In this document: in pieces, positions 29,723-38,813 of the stretch
Layout: each line of letters opens with the position of its first letter
Position numbering within the stretch: position 1 is the stretch's first letter
The notes under the pieces: model-generated
The model's input: only the letters and a program-made list of their open reading frames with translations
Databases searched by the model: none
What the model was told of the DNA's origin: nothing
Program-made: the position numbers and the translations under genes
Assembly: GCA_947246685.1 (NCBI GenBank)
Contig: CAMXSN010000002.1
Location: 85,485 to 149,484, forward strand
From: an uncultured Clostridia bacterium
GTDB taxonomy: Bacteria > Bacillota > Clostridia > Christensenellales > UBA3700
Direction: 5' to 3'
Length of the DNA: 64,000 nucleotides

Positions 29723-29768
29723 CAAGTTGCCGAAGTGCAAAAATATTGTGAAAAAATAAGAAAATCCG

Positions 29769-29797
29769 TTGACAAACATATTTTGTTGGCGTAATAT
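29769..29797 (+). promoter_or_regulatory. Promoter of trpB T-box transcript
   Basis: TTGACA - 17 nt - TAATAT. Confidence 0.75.
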
Positions 29798-29802
29798 ATT
29801 GA

Positions 29803-30040
29803 TATAACAACACAAACCGTTGAAAAAGAAGAGTAACTGTCACAAGTTAACTTTACAGAGAGTCGCAGGCGGTGAGATGCGATGAGTTGGCGGACAGCGA
29901 ATGGACTTTTGAGGGCAGAGTAATGTCTGACGGAATCCCCTCGTTAGTGGGAAGATGCGTGATGGCGCGTCGGGTGGCGTAAAAAACAAGACGATCAATA
30001 CGGTCTTGTCCCGAATGTATAGGGACAAGACTTTTTTTAT
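29803..30040 (+). promoter_or_regulatory. T-box riboswitch leader (Trp specifier), non-canonical antiterminator
   Basis: Stem I-like CAGAGAGTCGCAGGCGGTGAGATGCG, specifier context GAATGGAC (TGG 29902-29904), CGGGTGGCGTAAAAAA and terminator GTCTTGTCCC..GGGACAAGAC-T7 (30003-30038). Confidence 0.82.
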
Positions 30041-30064
30041 AAATCAAATTAGGAGGACACGAAA

Positions 30065-31432
30065 ATGGCAAAAATACCGCACAGATTTTATCTAACAGAG
30101 GAGCAGATGCCTACGCAATGGTATAATCTAAGAGCGGATATGAAACAGCAGCCCGATCCTTTGCTCAATCCTTCGACGCTTAAGCCTGTGGAAGAGCAAG
30201 ATCTCTATCCTATATTCTGTAAAAAACTCGCTCATCAGGAAGTCGATTGCACGACCAGATATTTCGATATACCCGAGGAAGTGCTCGATATGTATAAGAT
30301 ATTCAGACCGTCGCCTCTTTGCAGAGCTTATAATCTGGAAAAAGCGCTCGGCACACCCGCAAAGATATATTATAAATTTGAAGGGAACAACACCTCCGGC
30401 AGTCACAAACTCAATTCCGCGATTGCTCAGGCGTACTATGCAAAAGAGCAAGGGCTTACTTCTTTGACGACGGAGACGGGAGCAGGTCAGTGGGGTACAG
30501 CGCTGTCGGAAGCTTGCGCGTATTTCGGACTTCCGCTTGATATATTCATGGTAAAAGTATCTTACGAACAGAAACCTTTTAGAAAAGCCGTAATGCAAGT
30601 GTTTGACGGAAACGTTATTCCCAGTCCGTCGACGACTACGCAGGTGGGCAAGAAGATTCTTCAGGATAATCCCAATACGTCGGGTTCTCTCGGCTGCGCA
30701 ATATCGGAGGCCGTGGAGAAAGCCGTCAATACCGAGGGCTGCAGATACGTGCTGGGCAGCGTGCTCAATCAAGTGCTGTTGCATCAATCTATTATCGGTC
30801 TTGAAAGCAAAAAAGCTATGGAAATACTTGGCGAATATCCCGACGTCGTTATCGGTTGCGCGGGAGGCGGTTCCAATTTGGGCGGCTTGATAGGCGCGTT
30901 TATGCAAGACAAAATTCTCGGCAAATCCGACACTAGATTCGTAGCGGTAGAGCCGGCGTCCTGTCCGTCGCTGACGAGAGGCAGATATGCTTACGATTTC
31001 TGCGATACGGGCAAGATTACGCCTCTTGCAAAGATGTATACTCTGGGCAGCGGCTTTATACCGTCGGCTAATCATGCAGGCGGATTGAGATACCACGGTA
31101 TGTCTCCCATTCTCTCAAAACTCTATCACGACGGATATATGGAAGCGGTGTCTTACGAGCAGACGAAAGTGTTTGAAGCCGCCGTACAATTTGCTAAATG
31201 CGAGACGATCCTTCCCGCTCCGGAATCCGCTCATGCGATCAAAGGCGCTATAGACGAAGCCTTGAAATGCAAGGAGAGCGGAGAGGCAAAGACTATTTTG
31301 TTTGGACTTACGGGCACAGGATATTTCGATATGAAAGCATATTCGGAGTATTTGGCAGGCAATATGACCGATTACGTTCCTACAGACGAAGATTTGGAAA
31401 AAGGTTTTGCGACGTTGCCCGATATAAAATAA
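30065..31432 (+). CDS. trpB: TrpB2-type tryptophan synthase beta-like PLP enzyme
   Basis: YYKFEGNNTSGSHKLNSAIAQAYYAKEQG, TTETGAGQWG, GCAGGGSNLGG; long N-terminal extension typical of TrpB2. Confidence 0.93.
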   Translation: MAKIPHRFYLTEEQMPTQWYNLRADMKQQPDPLLNPSTLKPVEEQDLYPIFCKKLAHQEVDCTTRYFDIPEEVLDMYKIFRPSPLCRAYNLEKALGTPAKIYYKFEGNNTSGSHKLNSAIAQAYYAKEQGLTSLTTETGAGQWGTALSEACAYFGLPLDIFMVKVSYEQKPFRKAVMQVFDGNVIPSPSTTTQVGKKILQDNPNTSGSLGCAISEAVEKAVNTEGCRYVLGSVLNQVLLHQSIIGLESKKAMEILGEYPDVVIGCAGGGSNLGGLIGAFMQDKILGKSDTRFVAVEPASCPSLTRGRYAYDFCDTGKITPLAKMYTLGSGFIPSANHAGGLRYHGMSPILSKLYHDGYMEAVSYEQTKVFEAAVQFAKCETILPAPESAHAIKGAIDEALKCKESGEAKTILFGLTGTGYFDMKAYSEYLAGNMTDYVPTDEDLEKGFATLPDIK

Positions 31433-31494
31433 GAGTAATGCGGTTTTTTTAAACCGCATTAATTAATGTCAAAATATTTAGGAGTCATCAATAT

Positions 31495-31806
31495 ATGGAA
31501 AAAGATTTTTCATGTCCGCCCAATCATATAGGTTTTTCTGCAAAAAAGCTGTTTGGCGAAATGGGCGAGATTGCAGACGGCGCGATAGCGTATATAGAAA
31601 AAGACGGGGGCGGTCCTATCGAACTTCATACGCATAAACACAGCCATCTTTTTATCGTTGTAAAAGGACGGGCAAGGATTGATATGGACGACAAACAAAC
31701 GGTAATTAATGAGAATGGGTCTTTTTTAGTTGATGGCAGCGTTCCGCATTCGGTATGGAACGATTGCGACGAACAGACCGTGATGATAGGAATTTCCGTT
31801 AAATAA
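31495..31806 (+). CDS. Cupin-domain protein
   Basis: HTHKHSHLFIVVKGRARIDMDD, DGSVPHSVWND. Confidence 0.8.
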   Translation: MEKDFSCPPNHIGFSAKKLFGEMGEIADGAIAYIEKDGGGPIELHTHKHSHLFIVVKGRARIDMDDKQTVINENGSFLVDGSVPHSVWNDCDEQTVMIGISVK

Positions 31807-31905
31807 TTATATATATATTCCAATTAAGGCAGTCGACTTGATGTCGGCTGCTTTGCTTATGTGAATAATATATAAGAGATTTTATAATTTTTTTTGCAAA
31901 AATCC

Positions 31906-31934
31906 TTGACAGCAATACCCCGAGGGGGTATAAT
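31906..31934 (+). promoter_or_regulatory. Promoter of csoR-cadA operon
   Basis: TTGACA - 17 nt - TATAAT. Confidence 0.88.
31915..31931. promoter_or_regulatory. CsoR-type operator 1 between -35 and -10
   Basis: Perfect palindrome ATACCCC-GAG-GGGGTAT. Confidence 0.85.
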
Positions 31935-31949
31935 TAAGAAAAATGAAAG

Positions 31950-31966
31950 ATACCCCCATAGGGTAT
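31950..31966. promoter_or_regulatory. CsoR-type operator 2 downstream of -10
   Basis: ATACCC-CCATA-GGGTAT, same 17-nt length as operator 1. Confidence 0.75.
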
Positions 31967-31978
31967 AAGAGGTGTAAT

Positions 31979-32263
31979 ATGGATTGTAAACGCGAAGGAT
32001 GCGATTTGACTGCAAAGCTGACTGCGAAACTGTCGAGAATAGAAGGACAGGTAAGAGGCGTCAACAAAATGGTGCTTGACGAAAGAACTTGCGAAGATAT
32101 ACTAGTGCAGCTTGCCGCTGTGACCAAGGCGCTTGAAGGTGTGGCAAAAGATCTGCTCAATCACCATATAAATCATTGCGTTTTGGACAGTATTGAAAAC
32201 GGCAAAATAGAGGATACTCTCGACAAACTCGCTGTGGCGATAGAATATTATTCAAAGATTTGA
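31979..32263 (+). CDS. CsoR/RcnR family metal-sensing repressor
   Basis: LSRIEGQVRGVNKMVLDERTCEDILVQLAAVTKALEGVAKDLLNHHINHCV; AAGAGG RBS before ATG 31979. Confidence 0.92.
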   Translation: MDCKREGCDLTAKLTAKLSRIEGQVRGVNKMVLDERTCEDILVQLAAVTKALEGVAKDLLNHHINHCVLDSIENGKIEDTLDKLAVAIEYYSKI

Positions 32264-32271
32264 GGTGACAG

Positions 32272-34398
32272 ATGAAAGAGGAAAAAAATAACGGACATAT
32301 CGAAGAGGGCGGACATATTCACGGCGGAAATTGTTCTCACGGATGCGAACATACGCAACACGGCAATCACGGGTGCGATTCGCATTCGCACGAACACTCT
32401 CACGCCCATTCTCACGGCGAAGGTTGCTCGTGCGGTCACGGCCATGCTCATGAGGGGCACGGACATTTATGCGCATGTTGCGACGATACGCCGATCAGTA
32501 TAGATAAAAAACAAAAAGTATGGCAGATAGATATCAGAGATCTTGTATGCATACTCGTATCTGCGGCGTTTCTCATCGCCGCGCTGATAGTTGATAAAAT
32601 TGTCGGAGAAAAGTTGTTCTGGCTGTATTTTGCATTATATTTGATTGCCTATGCGGCGGTTGCATGGAAGAGTATGGCAGAGGGCTTCGAGGGATTGTTG
32701 CACAAAGACGTTTTTAATGAAAATACGCTTATGAACGTGGCGTCTATCGGCGCGTTCTGCATAGGCGAATTCGAAGAAGGCGTGTTGGTAATGTTGCTCT
32801 ATACTATAGGCGAAGCCGTGCAGGGAATTTCCGTGAGAAAATCCAAAAAGAGCATAGGAGAATTGTTGGATATCAAGTCCGAGCATTCCAATCTTTTGCA
32901 TGAAGACGGTTCGTCGCTCGTCGTGGAGACTTCGTCGCTTAAGATCGGAGATAAAGTGCTTGTAAAAGTCGGAGAAAAAGTGCCCGTCGACGGCACTTTG
33001 GTTGAAGGCGAGTCGACATTCGATTATTCCAAATTGACAGGCGAAAGTTTGCCAGTAAGCAAGATGCTGGGCGAAGAAGTCTTCGGCGGAACGATAAATC
33101 TTCATTCGACCGTGGTATTACGCGTAGACAAAGAAGAGAAGGATACAACTTCGTCAAAAATATTGAAATTGGTCGAGGAGTCTCAGCAGAACAAGCCGAA
33201 GACCGAAAAGTTCGTACGCAAATTTGCCAAGATTTATACGCCCATAGTATTCGCGTTGGCGCTTGCAATAGCAGTTGTATTGCCGCTTGTCAAAGCATGG
33301 GATATATCGTGGACGGATTCTATAAGAAAGGGATTGGTATTCTTGGTAATCTCATGTCCGTGCGCGTTGGTGATATCAACTCCGTTAAGCTATTTCAGCG
33401 GTATAGGCGCGGCGTCGAGAAAGGGAGTATTGGTCAAGGGCGGCAATTATTTGGAAATGCTGGGAAAAATCGAGGAAGTATGTTTTGATAAGACGGGTAC
33501 TCTGACCGAAGGCAAATTGCAGGTAGTGACGGTCTATTCAACGGATGAAGAAAAAATAAAAGATATAGCAGGCGCGTGTGAAAGTCTATCCAATCATCCT
33601 ATAGCCAATTGTATCGCTCAGTATTGTCAAAGCAAAGCCGAAGCGCGCAACGCTCGGGAAATTGCCGGCAAAGGAGTAGTGTGCGATATAGACGGGAAAA
33701 TCGCCGTATGCGGAAGCCGTAAATTGCTTGAAGAATACGGAGCAGACGTGATCGACAAAGTCGAGGGAGCCTATACCGTTGTATACGTTGCTTACGACGG
33801 AGAATATCTAGGTTATTTCTGCATTGCCGATAAGGTGCGCGAAAGTTCCAAGAACGTAATAGAATGGTTGAAATCCAGGGGTATAGCGACCACTATGCTG
33901 ACAGGCGATAATGCGGCTGTGGCAGAACAAGTAGGCGCTAGTCTGGGAATTGACAATTGCAAAGCGTCTATGATGCCGCAGGAAAAGTGCGATTACGTCA
34001 GATCAAAAGTAGAAGAAGGCAGACGAATCATGTTTGTCGGAGACGGACTCAACGACGCACCTGCTATTAAGAACGCTACGCTGGGCGTATGCGTTAGCGG
34101 AATGGGCAATGACGCAAGCGTCGAAGCCAGCGATATGGTGCTGATAGGCGGAAATATAGACAGATTGACCGACGCGTTCAAGATAGCCAAAAAGACAAGG
34201 CGTATCATAGCTCAGAACATAGGTCTCGCGCTTGGCGTCAAGCTGGCGATAATGATAGTGTGTATGTTCGTCAATCCGTGGATGTGGCTGGCGATTGTAG
34301 CGGACGTCGGAGTGACGCTTGTGGCTATATTCAACAGTATGAGAGCGCTAAGATCGGGAAGAACCAAAAATAACGCAACGCGATCGAACGTCGGATAA
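32272..34398 (+). CDS. Heavy-metal P1B-type ATPase (Zn/Cd/Pb type) with His/Cys-rich N-terminus
   Basis: SCPCALVIS, DKTGTLTEG, GDGLNDAPA, terminal ADVGVTLVAIFNSMR; His-rich N-terminal ~60 aa. Confidence 0.95.
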   Translation: MKEEKNNGHIEEGGHIHGGNCSHGCEHTQHGNHGCDSHSHEHSHAHSHGEGCSCGHGHAHEGHGHLCACCDDTPISIDKKQKVWQIDIRDLVCILVSAAFLIAALIVDKIVGEKLFWLYFALYLIAYAAVAWKSMAEGFEGLLHKDVFNENTLMNVASIGAFCIGEFEEGVLVMLLYTIGEAVQGISVRKSKKSIGELLDIKSEHSNLLHEDGSSLVVETSSLKIGDKVLVKVGEKVPVDGTLVEGESTFDYSKLTGESLPVSKMLGEEVFGGTINLHSTVVLRVDKEEKDTTSSKILKLVEESQQNKPKTEKFVRKFAKIYTPIVFALALAIAVVLPLVKAWDISWTDSIRKGLVFLVISCPCALVISTPLSYFSGIGAASRKGVLVKGGNYLEMLGKIEEVCFDKTGTLTEGKLQVVTVYSTDEEKIKDIAGACESLSNHPIANCIAQYCQSKAEARNAREIAGKGVVCDIDGKIAVCGSRKLLEEYGADVIDKVEGAYTVVYVAYDGEYLGYFCIADKVRESSKNVIEWLKSRGIATTMLTGDNAAVAEQVGASLGIDNCKASMMPQEKCDYVRSKVEEGRRIMFVGDGLNDAPAIKNATLGVCVSGMGNDASVEASDMVLIGGNIDRLTDAFKIAKKTRRIIAQNIGLALGVKLAIMIVCMFVNPWMWLAIVADVGVTLVAIFNSMRALRSGRTKNNATRSNVG

Positions 34399-34531
34399 CG
34401 GTAAAAAGCTTTTGTATCAACAAAATATATGCGTTGTAGCATAACGCAATAAAATTCTATAAATTAACCGTACAGTTAACTCAATATCTTGTAAAAAATT
34501 ACTGAAATTGTCGATAATTTTGCGATATAGG

Positions 34532-34560
34532 TTGACTATACGGTTTTTATGTTCTATAAT
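34532..34560 (+). promoter_or_regulatory. Promoter for small kinase-like gene
   Basis: TTGACT - 17 nt - TATAAT; -35 overlaps an inverted-repeat half site. Confidence 0.7.
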
Positions 34561-34705
34561 ATGTGCGGAAGAATGGCGCATATTGTAAGATTTGCAATGT
34601 CGTGATTCGACTTGCGGCGACTTTTGGCTTTGAACTGCAAAGTAAGTATTGTCAAAGTCGTCTAATGGGAACGCTGAAGAAAAAAGTTTTCCGATACGGT
34701 AAATT

Positions 34706-35377
34706 ATGAGAGATTACGAAATTATTTCGACGCTGTCTTCCAAGGTCAAAACTGTATGCAAGGTTGCTAGTTGCGGAGAGATCTTTATTCTCAAAGAATA
34801 TCCCACTTGCGAAGACGCTTTGAAAGAAGCGCAGATCGTCAACAGTGTGGCTATGACGGGATATGCGCCCAAAGTTATTGAATGCGAAGGAAATAAAGCG
34901 CTGTACGAATACATTGACGGCGAGAGCTTTTACGACAGTTTTCGCTTGGCGACGATGACGGACGACGCGCAAAGTATGGAATTGCTTGCGACAAGGCTGT
35001 CAATATTTCTGCAAATGATCTATTCGCTGACTGATTGCGTGATGAAAGATATAGATTTTCGCAATTACATAGTCAAAGACGGCAGGGTCATAGGAGTGGA
35101 TTTTTCTCAGGTCGACAACGGTATGCCGTATGAAGATCTTGCAAGCGCGATAGTTTTTGCGTTGATCAGCAGCGTCGGAGAATACTACGATTCTTTTCCA
35201 TTTGTGCAGAAGCTGCTTGAATGTTTCAAATTGACTATGTTCGACGTGATCAACGAGGTCAAGTCAAAGTTGGAAAAAGTCAACGCGGTTGCCAGAGATA
35301 AGATTGATATGGACATGCTTATCGACGCTTTGGCAAGATTTGATGAGAAAGGTGTGGATTGGCGAAAGTTGATCTAA
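34706..35377 (+). CDS. Small protein-kinase-fold protein (RIO/Bud32-like)
   Basis: Catalytic-loop-like MKDIDFRNYIV and metal-binding-like VIGVDFSQVDNGMPYEDLASAIVFAL. Confidence 0.65.
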   Translation: MRDYEIISTLSSKVKTVCKVASCGEIFILKEYPTCEDALKEAQIVNSVAMTGYAPKVIECEGNKALYEYIDGESFYDSFRLATMTDDAQSMELLATRLSIFLQMIYSLTDCVMKDIDFRNYIVKDGRVIGVDFSQVDNGMPYEDLASAIVFALISSVGEYYDSFPFVQKLLECFKLTMFDVINEVKSKLEKVNAVARDKIDMDMLIDALARFDEKGVDWRKLI

Positions 35378-35402
35378 TATATTAATTTAGGAGGTATGTG
35401 TT

Positions 35403-35609
35403 ATGAAGTTTGCAGAAAGATTGAAGGAGCAAAGACTGATAAACGGCTACAACCAAGAATACTTGGCAAAGTATATGCAGGTGTCGCAGGTGTCTATCAG
35501 TAACTGGGAGAGAGGCGTAAAGGAGCCTAGCTATCAGGCTTTGATAGATTTGTCTAATCTGTTCGGAAAATCCACTGACTATATGTTGGGCTTAAAAGAC
35601 AACGATTAA
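35403..35609 (+). CDS. XRE-family HTH regulator
   Basis: FAERLKEQRLINGYNQEYLAKYMQVSQVSISNWERGVKEPSYQALIDLSNLFGKSTDYMLG. Confidence 0.93.
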   Translation: MKFAERLKEQRLINGYNQEYLAKYMQVSQVSISNWERGVKEPSYQALIDLSNLFGKSTDYMLGLKDND

Positions 35610-35651
35610 TAAAGAATGTAAGTGTGTATATAGTTTTAGGTTAGTTAGTAT

Positions 35652-35680
35652 AAGAAAAGAGGCGTTGCCTCTTTTCTTAT
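35652..35680. terminator. Bidirectional terminator between convergent genes
   Basis: AAGAAAAGAGGC-GTT-GCCTCTTTTCTT. Confidence 0.85.
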
Positions 35681-35681
35681 T

Positions 35682-36410
35682 TTATAGATTATTTTTATTG
35701 TACAGTATTTTTGCTTCGTCGGTCATATTTCCGAGTTCGTCATAGACGACGAGTTTTGACACTTCCATTCCGTGTTTTCCGCATTTTTTACAGCGCATTA
35801 CAAAAGTGTCGGCGGTTTTGGAGAACTTTGGATATATCAAAGTTAGATTTTTAGGGATAAGTAGATTTTGCGCGCAGTCGGCTATAACTTCCGCCATTCG
35901 CTGCGTCTTATGTATTATATAAAATTCTCCTCCGTATTTAAGTATCTTTGAGGCGTTTTCTATTATTTGATTGAGAGAGCAGGTGCTTTCATGGCGGGAG
36001 AGCGCTATTTGCGGTGATTCTCTTGTTTCGCCGCTTGATCGCGAGAAGTACGGCGGATTGCATACTACCGTCTCTACGCTCTCTTTTCCGAGAAGAGCGG
36101 GCGCGTTGCAGATATCGTCGTTGATAATTTGAATTTTGTCTTGTAGATTGTTGAATTCGACGTTTTCTTTCGCCAAGTCTGCCACTTCTTTTTGCAATTC
36201 TATTCCGATTATTTTTTTGCAAGGAATTTTCGCGCTGAGCAGAATAGCTATCACGCCGTTACCGCAGCCGAGGTCTACGACGGTATCTCCGTAAGCGCAT
36301 CTTGTCATATTGGCCAACAGCACGGCGTCGGAAGTAAAACAATATCCGTCCTTAAATTGTTTTATTTTGAGATTGTTGCATTGCAAATCGTCGATTCTAG
36401 TCTCGTTCAT
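35682..36410 (-). CDS. SAM-dependent methyltransferase, TrmN6-like
   Basis: VVDLGCGNGVIAILLSAK, VVCNPPYFSR. Confidence 0.88.
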   Translation of the reverse strand: MNETRIDDLQCNNLKIKQFKDGYCFTSDAVLLANMTRCAYGDTVVDLGCGNGVIAILLSAKIPCKKIIGIELQKEVADLAKENVEFNNLQDKIQIINDDICNAPALLGKESVETVVCNPPYFSRSSGETRESPQIALSRHESTCSLNQIIENASKILKYGGEFYIIHKTQRMAEVIADCAQNLLIPKNLTLIYPKFSKTADTFVMRCKKCGKHGMEVSKLVVYDELGNMTDEAKILYNKNNL

Positions 36411-36572
36411 ACAACTATAATACTATAAAAACGCTCCGCCGTCAAAAAAATCTAGGTCCCGACCATATATAAATTATCAGTTTGAAAAAAACATTATCGA
36501 TATTAATTGATATTTATGCCCGTTTGGGTTAATAATATAGTTAAGTCAAAATAAATTCGGAGGTACGGACAA

Positions 36573-36728
36573 ATGAAATACGTTTGTAAAGTATGCGGTT
36601 GGGAATATGACGAGGAAGTCGGCAGCGATGAACTCGGAATTGCTCCCGGAACAAAATGGGAAGATATCGAAGAGGATTTTTCCTGCCCGCTTTGCGGAGT
36701 CGGAAAAGAAAATTTCTCCCAAGAATAA
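36573..36728 (+). CDS. Rubredoxin (51 aa, below ORF-track cutoff)
   Basis: Hand translation [51 protein letters not shown]; two CxxC knuckles. Confidence 0.95.
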   Translation: MKYVCKVCGWEYDEEVGSDELGIAPGTKWEDIEEDFSCPLCGVGKENFSQE

Positions 36729-36730
36729 GC

Positions 36731-36752
36731 AAGACGCCTTCGGGCGTCTTTT
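36731..36752 (+). terminator. Terminator after rubredoxin
   Basis: AAGACGCC-TTCG-GGCGTCTTTT. Confidence 0.75.
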
Positions 36753-36860
36753 GCATAGAGCAAACGCGAGATACTTTTATTTGCGGGAAAGTCAATGTCG
36801 GGCAAGTTAAATGCGCGGCAACGTGTTGATATTTCGGCGCCGTTGTGTTATTATACGCAT

Positions 36861-37562
36861 ATGGAAAAGAGATTGACTTTGTTGATAGACGCCGACGATA
36901 CGGTGCTGGATTTTGCCAATTCGGAGAGAGATTCGATTATTCTTATGTGCAAGCAGTTCTCCATCCCGCATGAGCAAGAGGTAGCGGATGAGTTTAAGAG
37001 AATAAACAGAAAAATGTGGGATATGTTCGAGCTGGGACAAATTACGCGCGAGCAGATATTCTACACAAGATTTGCTCAATTGTTTGAGAAGTTTGACGTT
37101 GTCGGCGTAGACCTGTACGCGGCGGGCGACGCTTACAGAGAAAATATGGTTTGCACAAAGCGAATAATATACGGAGCGCGGACGTTTTTGACCAAGGCAA
37201 GCCGTAATCATGACTTGTATTGCGTTACAAACGGCATAACTCGCACTCAGAAAATGCGTATGCAAGCAAGCGGATTGGGAAAATATTTCAAGAAACTTTA
37301 TATTTCCGAGGAGATTGGATTGGCGAAACCCTCCCGCGAATATTTCCAATACGTATTGAATGACATAGGAGATATCAGTCTCGATAGCGTCTATATTATC
37401 GGCGATTCTTTGACGTCCGACGTTCAAGGCGGGATCAACAGCGGTATTAAGACGATTTTGTTTAACAGGGAAGGTAAAGCCATAAAGGACGTTCGTCCCG
37501 ATTATCAGGCGAGGAGTTTTGCCGAGTTGGATAAGCTCATAGTCAAGCTTTCCCGAGATTAA
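36861..37562 (+). CDS. HAD-family hydrolase, YjjG-like
   Basis: LLIDADDTVLDF, YCVTNGITRTQKMRM, GLAKPSREYF, IIGDSLTSDVQGG. Confidence 0.9.
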   Translation: MEKRLTLLIDADDTVLDFANSERDSIILMCKQFSIPHEQEVADEFKRINRKMWDMFELGQITREQIFYTRFAQLFEKFDVVGVDLYAAGDAYRENMVCTKRIIYGARTFLTKASRNHDLYCVTNGITRTQKMRMQASGLGKYFKKLYISEEIGLAKPSREYFQYVLNDIGDISLDSVYIIGDSLTSDVQGGINSGIKTILFNREGKAIKDVRPDYQARSFAELDKLIVKLSRD

Positions 37563-37580
37563 TTAACAATAGGAGAAGAT

Positions 37581-38756
37581 ATGAAAGATTTTGAATTTTC
37601 TTTGCCTACGTCGATAAGATTTGGCAAAAACGCTTTGCAGGCTTTGGGAGAAGAGCTAGGCAAGCTAAACAGCTCGCGCGTGCTGATATGTTACGGTTCC
37701 GACAGAGTTGAGAAAAACGGACTTTTATCGCAGATCGAAGATATATTGGACAGACAGGGTATTATCAGCGCAAGATTCGGAGGAGTTAAGGCAAATCCGA
37801 GACTTGAGCACGCGCTAGAGGGAGTAAAACTAGCGAGAAAATTTGCGCCCGACTGCATTTTGGCGGTGGGCGGAGGTAGCGTAATAGACACTGCCAAAGC
37901 AATATCAATCGGCGCGGTCAACGATGGAGATCTATGGAAGATATGGCGCTATGAGATACCGTATGACAAAGCGCTTAAAGTCGGTTGCGTGCTTACCATA
38001 CCGGCTGCGGGCAGCGAGACGAGCGACAGCGCTGTGTTGACAAACGAAAGGATTTCTGACAAGAGGGGACATTCCAGCCGCAAATTTGTATGTTCGTTTG
38101 CAATAATGAATCCCGAGTATTCTCTTACTTTGCCAAAATATCAGATAGCCTGCGGTATTGTAGACATAATGATGCACACTCTTGACAGATACTTTTATTC
38201 TCCCGTCATACAGAGTAATATGATGAGCGATTCGATAGCCGCTGCAGTGATGAAAAACGTCGTTGTCAACGGCAAAAAAGCATACGAAAGAGCCAACTAT
38301 GACAATATGTCAGAACTTATGTGGGCGGGCAGTCTGTCGCATAACAACCTTACGGGATTGGGCGGCGGCAGAGAATTTGCCGTTCATCAGTTGGGACACG
38401 AACTCAGCGCTATGTTTGACGTGGCTCACGGCGCGAGCCTTTCGGCGGTGTGGGGAAGTTGGGCGAAATATATGCTCAATAGAGATCCGCAGAGATTTGC
38501 CAAGTACGCCGCCGACGTATGGCAAATATTCGGAGAAGGAAAAGATGCCGCGCTTGCCGGCATAAGAGCTACGGAAGATTTTTTTGCAAGTCTCGATATG
38601 CCGATTTCGATTGGCAGACTTGTGGGAGTGCAGGAAGATAGTATATTGCGCGAGCTTGCGTATAAATGTTCTCGCGGCGAGACCAGAGTGGTCGGAGAAT
38701 TCGGCAGACTGGATAAACAGGATATATATAATATATATAAGATGGCAAACGAATAA
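37581..38756 (+). CDS. Iron-containing alcohol dehydrogenase (butanol dehydrogenase-like)
   Basis: FSLPTSIRFGKNAL, AVGGGSVIDTAKAI, AVHQLGHELSAMFDVAHGASLSAVW. Confidence 0.94.
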   Translation: MKDFEFSLPTSIRFGKNALQALGEELGKLNSSRVLICYGSDRVEKNGLLSQIEDILDRQGIISARFGGVKANPRLEHALEGVKLARKFAPDCILAVGGGSVIDTAKAISIGAVNDGDLWKIWRYEIPYDKALKVGCVLTIPAAGSETSDSAVLTNERISDKRGHSSRKFVCSFAIMNPEYSLTLPKYQIACGIVDIMMHTLDRYFYSPVIQSNMMSDSIAAAVMKNVVVNGKKAYERANYDNMSELMWAGSLSHNNLTGLGGGREFAVHQLGHELSAMFDVAHGASLSAVWGSWAKYMLNRDPQRFAKYAADVWQIFGEGKDAALAGIRATEDFFASLDMPISIGRLVGVQEDSILRELAYKCSRGETRVVGEFGRLDKQDIYNIYKMANE

Positions 38757-38770
38757 TGCAAATGACTAAC

Positions 38771-38803
38771 AAAAAACCGCTCGAATTGCCGAGCGGTTTT
38801 TCT
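38771..38803. terminator. Bidirectional terminator
   Basis: AAAAAACCGCTCG-AATTGC-CGAGCGGTTTTT. Confidence 0.88.
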
Positions 38804-38813
38804 ATTTGATATT

